Origin: Pseudomonadota bacterium
GTDB lineage: Bacteria > Myxococcota_A > Bradymonadia > UBA4248
DNA: 47,374 nt
Assembly: GCA_017464085.1 (NCBI GenBank)
Contig: JAFUEE010000137.1
Span: 1 to 47,374, forward strand
Direction: 5' to 3'
Shown one piece after another: positions 42,231-47,374 of this stretch. Made by a program: the position numbers and the translations under genes. Every line of letters begins with the position of its first letter. Position 1 is the first letter of the stretch. The notes beneath the pieces were generated by a model. It saw only the letters and a list, made by a program, of their open reading frames with translations. It ran no database searches and was not told the origin of the DNA.

Positions 42231-44348
42231 ATGATACAGACCCCACCCGAACTTGCACATAAATACAGATACATCGACCTCCTGGGCGAAGGCGCAAACG
42301 GCAAGACATATCTTGCGCGGACAACGCTTAACGACGAGCGCGTCGCAATCAAGGCCCTAAAACTCTCCCAGATCGAAAACTTCAAAAGTCTCGATCTATT
42401 CCAGCGAGAAGCTGAAGTCCTGGAAAGCCTATCCGTTCAAGGCGTACCAACATTCCACGAAGCCATCATCGACAGCGAAGGGGCAGGCGTCTGCTACCTC
42501 GTACAGCAATACATCGACGCGCCGTCCATCCAGTCCTATCTCGACCAGGGCAGAATCTTCACTGAACCTGAAGCGCTCATCCTCATGCGCGCACTCACAG
42601 ATATCCTCTCACAGCTTGAAAAAAATTATAGGCCGCCCATCATTCACCGCGACATCAAGCCCTCAAACATCCTCTGCCATTGCCCCGGGAAGTTCACGCA
42701 CCTTTCCCCATATCTCATCGACTTCGGTGCCGTCGCAAATCCTCAAAAACGCCAGCAGGGATCCACAGTCGCCGGCACCATCGGCTACATGGCACCCGAA
42801 CAGATCGTCGGCGACAGCAGCGTACAGGCCGACTATTACGCGCTCGGCGCCACTGTCCTGCACATGCTCACTGGCGTCCCGCCATACCAAATCCCTAGCG
42901 AGCTCTTCGTCCTTCAGTTTGAACCTGTCCTCAAACAAAAAGCACCAGCCACTTCTCCCTATATGACAGAACTTCTGAGCATGCTCCTTCAAAAAGAGCC
43001 ATCTCAGCGCCCAAAAGATATCGATTCGCTCATTCAATGCATCGATAATGTGATGCGAGGAAAACATCCCGAAGCAAACTATATCAAACACCACACGTTC
43101 AAAGACCGCCTTTCAGCCTCCATCAACCATATCCTCAATCGCACATTATATAGACTTAAAAAAATGGCCACAACAGAAGGCTATATCACTGATTATTATA
43201 CACTTAACCTAGATGTCTATAATTATTATTCGCCAGACATTACTACAAATGTCCACACATTCGTTGAATTCACTTATGAAGCTCGTGGCGACTACTTCAC
43301 TAACATTTGTATATTCCCTTCAGGATTTTATAATAAATGCAAAGACAATCTTTCTCTGCCAATCAAATGCACTGTCACATACGACCCACGAAATCGAGCA
43401 TTCAGCACAATCGATCCATTAGAATTTGAGCGAATTGCTTTTGAGGCTACAAATAATCCAAAAATACTCCAGAATATCCCAGAATTCCTATATCAAAATG
43501 AAGAAATCACCATAGATGAACACTGCGATGAACACAATCCATTAGAGATCACTGGCTACAAAGTTCTCTGTTTTGATAATCAAAACAACTACTGGATTGC
43601 ACGAAATACAAACAATCAACGCATTTGCGATATCATCACATTTGATCTCACATTCGAAGATACTGCACCTTTTATAAAGCGCGTGAATACACACATGAAG
43701 CATGACATAAAAGGTTTTCCACAGACATTATCTTTCACCCACTCTCCCACACGCCTCAACAAAATATATCTTGCTCGAGAACATATCTATGCCAGAAGGC
43801 TACAAGACTATCTTGACAACGATATCCTGTTTAGTGAACAACAGGTCTTAAACTTTCTCCTCATCATCGCAAATATCCTCAAAGCGCTCCACACCATTGA
43901 CCCAAACCTCATTGTTGGCACACTCCAACCTGAAACCATCCGATGCGACCTCAAAGATATCCTCGAAATCAATCCCAATGCAAAAATCTGGCTGATGTCC
44001 TTCCATATCAACACAAGTTACGAAATGAATCGTCTAACAAACAGCTTACTCGTATTCGGCTACATCTCCCCTGAGCAACTACTCAGCCAGGATCTCCCAC
44101 AGTCAGATTATTACGCGTTGGGGGCGACCGCACTCTACATGCTCACGCTTGTCAGGCCATATGAAATTCCTATGAAAGATTTCGAGTTGCAATTCGAACC
44201 CATCATACAAAATAAAGCCCCTTACATATCCAAAAACATGATCATGCTTCTCAAACGCCTCCTCGCGCCAAAGCCCGAAAATAGGCTTCACTCCGACGAG
44301 CACCTCATCCTATGTATCAGAAGCGTGATGGCCGGACACGCCCCCTGA
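42231..44348 (+). CDS. Ser/Thr kinase B2 with a degenerate second kinase domain
   Basis: The first about 290 residues are an active-looking kinase: GEGANGKTYLA near 20, IIHRDIKPSNI near 137 and IDFGAVANPQKRQQG near 163. The middle (about 305-410) matches the C-terminal part of B1. Residues about 470-700 form a second kinase-like unit without catalytic residues: the HRDIKPSN position reads VGTLQPET and DFG reads SFHI, while YISPEQLL, SDYYALGATALYMLT and the following helices remain. It is a likely pseudokinase that could regulate the first domain. The latter half is more AT-rich. Only 48 bp separate it from A2. Confidence 0.9.
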   Translation: MIQTPPELAHKYRYIDLLGEGANGKTYLARTTLNDERVAIKALKLSQIENFKSLDLFQREAEVLESLSVQGVPTFHEAIIDSEGAGVCYLVQQYIDAPSIQSYLDQGRIFTEPEALILMRALTDILSQLEKNYRPPIIHRDIKPSNILCHCPGKFTHLSPYLIDFGAVANPQKRQQGSTVAGTIGYMAPEQIVGDSSVQADYYALGATVLHMLTGVPPYQIPSELFVLQFEPVLKQKAPATSPYMTELLSMLLQKEPSQRPKDIDSLIQCIDNVMRGKHPEANYIKHHTFKDRLSASINHILNRTLYRLKKMATTEGYITDYYTLNLDVYNYYSPDITTNVHTFVEFTYEARGDYFTNICIFPSGFYNKCKDNLSLPIKCTVTYDPRNRAFSTIDPLEFERIAFEATNNPKILQNIPEFLYQNEEITIDEHCDEHNPLEITGYKVLCFDNQNNYWIARNTNNQRICDIITFDLTFEDTAPFIKRVNTHMKHDIKGFPQTLSFTHSPTRLNKIYLAREHIYARRLQDYLDNDILFSEQQVLNFLLIIANILKALHTIDPNLIVGTLQPETIRCDLKDILEINPNAKIWLMSFHINTSYEMNRLTNSLLVFGYISPEQLLSQDLPQSDYYALGATALYMLTLVRPYEIPMKDFELQFEPIIQNKAPYISKNMIMLLKRLLAPKPENRLHSDEHLILCIRSVMAGHAP

Positions 44349-44370
44349 TAATATTACCTGCTTCCTCTCA

Positions 44371-44403
44371 AGCCCTCCGCTTCCCAGTCAGAATCGGAGG
44401 GCT
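44371..44403. terminator. Hairpin between convergent genes
   Basis: AGCCCTCCG pairs with CGGAGGGCT around a 15-nt loop, between kinase B2 and the Cys-rich gene. A T run is absent, so its efficiency is uncertain. Confidence 0.55.
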
Positions 44404-44431
44404 CCCCTCATATCCACATCACACAAACGAA

Positions 44432-46357
44432 CTAACGATCTGCATGCTGGCACCCCTCAGTTATCTTTAATTCATAGGTATTATTCTTTTTCTTACATTT
44501 ATAATTTTCATTATTAATACATGTTTCCCCCTCTTCAATTCCACTCACAACATTATCGACCTTCTTTGATCTATCTCGACCACAGATCAAACACCTGCCT
44601 TGTTCCGCCTGTTTCAGTCTTAGCTCTCTATTCCACTCAATAGAATTAATAAAAATACTCGAAGGATTCTTAACATCAACAAATATGGGATACTTGTTCT
44701 CTTTTCGGATTTCACACGTATAATACTCTTCCCCCAAACAAATGCCTTCAATCACTTCATTAGAATCTGCAGAAGCAGTTTGATCCTCGCACCCGCCTGT
44801 ACAGGCCCTCCTTGACCATTTATTATTCTCACACTCATCAATCTGAACATTATCAAAGCATTTAGAAGCACCTTTCTTACAATAAGGCACTAATTCTCTA
44901 CAAACGTCATCCTTACTCCCCCAGCTGTTATGAGAACTACACATCTCACAGATTTCATTTTTCTCTTCCTCAGGCTTTCCATCCTTACATGTCCACAATG
45001 TAATTCCCCCCCCATCAGAACTTTCACATTTAAAAAGTCCATTTTTGCATTCTCCACAACCATCCAATGTTTGATTGCATGATAATACCTCTGATTTATT
45101 TTCACTTAAAACGCACTCTTTACCATTTGGATAATATTTATTATACAATTTACCAATATTATTTCCATTATTCACACAAATATTATTACAAATATTATAT
45201 ATACTTTCATACACTATATTTTCATTACCAGAGTTTTCTGAAGGACACTTACAATGCTTTTCTATATCATTAAAATTCTCCCCGCTCCACGTGCCATTCT
45301 CGCACTTCCAAAGCTTCTTTTGGGAATCGCATTTAAACGTGCCATCTTTGCAGTCATTGCACTTCCCATTCTTGCATCCATACTCGCAATCACTTTCTTT
45401 ATCCCATTTTCCATTTTTGCACACTTCCGAGTGATTATTCACACATCGCCTGTCCTCATCTTTGCACATACATTTTCCATTACTGCATCCATACTCGCAC
45501 AGTTCTTCATTCAGCCTCTTGTTTACACAACTCAGGCTCTTTTTTTCGTAGCATACACTGCCCCCATTCACCGTTTCCCACCCACTACTACTGTTGCACT
45601 GTTCGAGTTTAACTCCATTGCACCGGTACCCCCCTACCGTACAAACTTCCATCTCCTCGAAAACACAACTATCATTCTCACACTTTCCTCCTGCGCACTG
45701 ATGAGGCTCAAGCCAACCGCCTTGCGCGCACTCCATTATCCACTCTCCGACACAAGCCTGCGCGTCATCCTTGCACTCATTTTTACGCACACATCCATTT
45801 GCCTGATCACACCCATGATGACACACCTTAGAGACATATTCTCCATCCTCACACGTCCATAAAGCTGTTTTGCCGTCTATTTCAGAACAATAATGCTCCC
45901 CCTCATCGCATTCATCCACCTGATTGTCGATACATGACTTGCCATCCTCCGCGCACCCGATCGAACATCTGGCAGGCTGCATCCAGTTATTGTCCTCACA
46001 CCGATATAAATAGCCCTCCCCAGTCTCTGTCGAAGAACACGCGACCACCCCATCGGAACATACATAATCCACACAGCTCGCAGCATCCTTTGACACATAG
46101 TCATTGCAGACCTCCCCAAGCTGGCAAAGCTCATTGCGACACGAACACCGCCCCAATTTGTACTCAAAATAGCCATTATAACGCACCTTCCGGTCTCCGG
46201 GCACGCCCACATTGATCGCAGCAGTCGCGCGCTCAACCGACATCTCGCATGCCTCCTTGCGAACGGTATACATCTGCGATAGATCATAGTCATACACGAG
46301 ATCACAGCCGCACAGCCCTAAAAAGCACATCCATGACACGATATATCTCTTTCTCAT
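44432..46357 (-). CDS. Cys-rich repeat lipoprotein
   Basis: The 641-residue protein starts with a lipoprotein signal (SWMCFLGLCGC), so it is lipid-anchored outside the cytoplasm. The mature part is a long series of Cys-rich units of about 40 residues, for example C-x-G-x-W with C-x-GC-x-x-G-x-C (KNGKWDKESDCEYGCKNGKC). Such disulfide-rich proteins often occur on surfaces of Myxococcota-like bacteria. The first Met at 46369 is possible, but GAGGTG before the ATG at 46357 fits better. The segment coding for about residues 370-430 (45070-45250) is strikingly AT-rich. It is downstream of, and nearly overlaps, the TPR gene. Confidence 0.85.
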   Translation of the reverse strand: MRKRYIVSWMCFLGLCGCDLVYDYDLSQMYTVRKEACEMSVERATAAINVGVPGDRKVRYNGYFEYKLGRCSCRNELCQLGEVCNDYVSKDAASCVDYVCSDGVVACSSTETGEGYLYRCEDNNWMQPARCSIGCAEDGKSCIDNQVDECDEGEHYCSEIDGKTALWTCEDGEYVSKVCHHGCDQANGCVRKNECKDDAQACVGEWIMECAQGGWLEPHQCAGGKCENDSCVFEEMEVCTVGGYRCNGVKLEQCNSSSGWETVNGGSVCYEKKSLSCVNKRLNEELCEYGCSNGKCMCKDEDRRCVNNHSEVCKNGKWDKESDCEYGCKNGKCNDCKDGTFKCDSQKKLWKCENGTWSGENFNDIEKHCKCPSENSGNENIVYESIYNICNNICVNNGNNIGKLYNKYYPNGKECVLSENKSEVLSCNQTLDGCGECKNGLFKCESSDGGGITLWTCKDGKPEEEKNEICEMCSSHNSWGSKDDVCRELVPYCKKGASKCFDNVQIDECENNKWSRRACTGGCEDQTASADSNEVIEGICLGEEYYTCEIRKENKYPIFVDVKNPSSIFINSIEWNRELRLKQAEQGRCLICGRDRSKKVDNVVSGIEEGETCINNENYKCKKKNNTYELKITEGCQHADR

Positions 46358-46372
46358 CTCACACCTCATGCG

Positions 46373-47179
46373 TTAAAATTCCAACTTCAATCCAGCACTC
46401 ACTGGCGACAACGACACGCGCACTGCCGACACATCCCTAGGAATTTCCTTCCCCAGACGCACATATTGATAGCCCGCAAGGCCGGTCATCACCGCCCCCG
46501 CAATACTCGCGCCCAGCCCGATTCCAAGCAACGCCCAGCCTGCGCCATAATCCCCTTTCACCGTGATTTTTTCCCCATATTCAAGCATATTGCCGCGCGC
46601 CAAAAGCCCGCTGCCTATTCCCAGAAAAATCAATCCGCCAATACCTATCCCTGCCCCCGTCCACATCATTACCCCATACTCCGTGCGAATCGCTTCATAA
46701 ATCTCAAACTTCCCCTCGTCTTTGCGCGCCTTTTCCATCTGGAATTTCGACAGCTCCCCCTTTGTCACATCCAGTTCCTCACGCAATTTGCTCACAGCTG
46801 CCGGGCTCAATTCCGGATGCTCCGCTTCATAGCGCTCATACCAAATTCGTTCTAAAAGCCCCCCACGCACCGAAAATTCTTCTGTGTACAAGGTCGCTCT
46901 TTGCAAAAAATACAATCCCTTCGTTCTGTTGTTCAATTTAAACCAAATTTTTCCGAGGTAATAGTTGATCACAGGCGCTCGCTCGCAATAGGCGTACATT
47001 TTTTCCGCCTCATGCAAAGCACCAGTCCAATCCTCTTTCTCGATCAGGCTGTTCACTTTCGCAAATCCAGACTGCCACTTTGAATCCCCCTCCAACTGAT
47101 GGCACTCATCCGCATACCCCAGACACGGCAATGCGATACAAAGCAACACACAAAACACTGTAACACCCAACCGCAACAT
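46373..47179 (-). CDS. Exported TPR-like membrane protein
   Basis: This protein (268 residues from the Met at 47179) has a signal peptide (VTVFCVLLCIALPCLGYA). A short helical repeat region follows (EDWTGALHEAEKMYAYCERA, VINYYLGKIWFKLNNRTKGL), typical of tetratricopeptide repeats, and then a coiled segment near 120-155. Two Gly-rich membrane helices (about 170-190 and 215-240) precede a short beta-like end. Such architecture is common in Myxococcota envelope proteins of unknown function. GGAGGTAAGG before the ATG sets the start. The Cys-rich lipoprotein gene follows after 15 bp, so they form an operon. Confidence 0.8.
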   Translation of the reverse strand: MLRLGVTVFCVLLCIALPCLGYADECHQLEGDSKWQSGFAKVNSLIEKEDWTGALHEAEKMYAYCERAPVINYYLGKIWFKLNNRTKGLYFLQRATLYTEEFSVRGGLLERIWYERYEAEHPELSPAAVSKLREELDVTKGELSKFQMEKARKDEGKFEIYEAIRTEYGVMMWTGAGIGIGGLIFLGIGSGLLARGNMLEYGEKITVKGDYGAGWALLGIGLGASIAGAVMTGLAGYQYVRLGKEIPRDVSAVRVSLSPVSAGLKLEF

Positions 47180-47374
47180 CCTTACCTCCATTTTTCAACC
47201 AATCACACATGCTCAAAGCCATTTTTCTCAGCCCCGGTAGTGTCCATAAAAGTTCGCAAAAACCAGAAATCCAGTCTCGGCGAACATCACCTAACATAAT
47301 TTTGGAGAGAACTTGCATCAATGTATGCCCTCCCCGTGTTTTGCCAATTGTCAGTATACTCGATAATGTAGGCC
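47180..47374. other. Right edge, no gene supported
   Basis: It must contain the promoter of the minus-strand TPR operon. A minus-strand open frame (47106-47321) overlaps the TPR gene; part of it (LWTLPGLRKMALSMCDWL) faintly recalls the first residues of some DDE transposases, which is too little for a call. Confidence 0.35.

Noticed and set aside
47106..47321. Possible transposase fragment on the minus strand
   Set aside because: Only a faint likeness over about 20 residues, overlap with the TPR gene, and no inverted repeats.

Overview
The window reads as a bacterial chromosome segment of moderately high GC. Ser/Thr kinases with PEGA domains, Cys-rich lipoproteins, CsrA, an RdgC-like protein and a phage-tail-like contractile injection system (CIS) together suggest a delta-proteobacterial lineage (Myxococcota/Bradymonadota-like). 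The YgeY/YgeW-type pair points to anaerobic nitrogen metabolism. The taxonomic placement is inference only.

Layout. 1-2203: 3' part of a membrane Ser/Thr kinase with PEGA domains, entering from the left edge with a 39-bp tandem repeat. 2533-4092 (minus): two small heat-shock proteins and an exported tandem Tudor-like protein. 4684-8770 (minus): uppP, an unknown gene, an rdgC-like gene, a tail-anchored unknown and csrA. 9209-9875: tRNA-Trp(CCA) and cdd (minus).

10167-19956 (plus): first CIS locus, with a tail-assembly protein, a DUF6760-type reading frame, a large sheath, a tube, a 1478-residue tape-measure candidate, a Pvc7/Afp7-like adaptor and a gpD-like hub. 20150-20779 (minus): a divergent sigma-70-like protein. 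21768-24416: an AsmA-like/GT51 transglycosylase. 24752-27191 (plus): second CIS locus, with a DUF4255 tail terminator, a short sheath and a second tube. No capsid, terminase or integrase gene is present, so this is not a prophage. The CIS ATPase, gp25, PAAR tip and wedge proteins are not in the window.

27360-33907: a cyclophilin, a HEAT-repeat membrane protein and two related lipoproteins. 34224-36745 (minus): ygeY and a ygeW-like carbamoyltransferase. 36936-44348 (plus): four Ser/Thr kinases in an A-B-A'-B' order, the last carrying a degenerate second kinase domain. 44432-47179 (minus): a Cys-rich lipoprotein and a TPR membrane protein.

The most notable observation is at 10526-10572. The DUF6760-type frame has no usable start codon and lies in the -1 frame of the tail-assembly gene. 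At the junction there is a G_GGG_GGG heptamer, a 6-nt spacer holding the zero-frame stop, and an 11-position hairpin with one mismatch. This looks like a programmed -1 frameshift equivalent to lambda G/GT, here in an injection-system locus. A second original signal is a family of about ten intergenic palindromes with a conserved TAT/ATA inner stem, a bulged C and covarying pairs.
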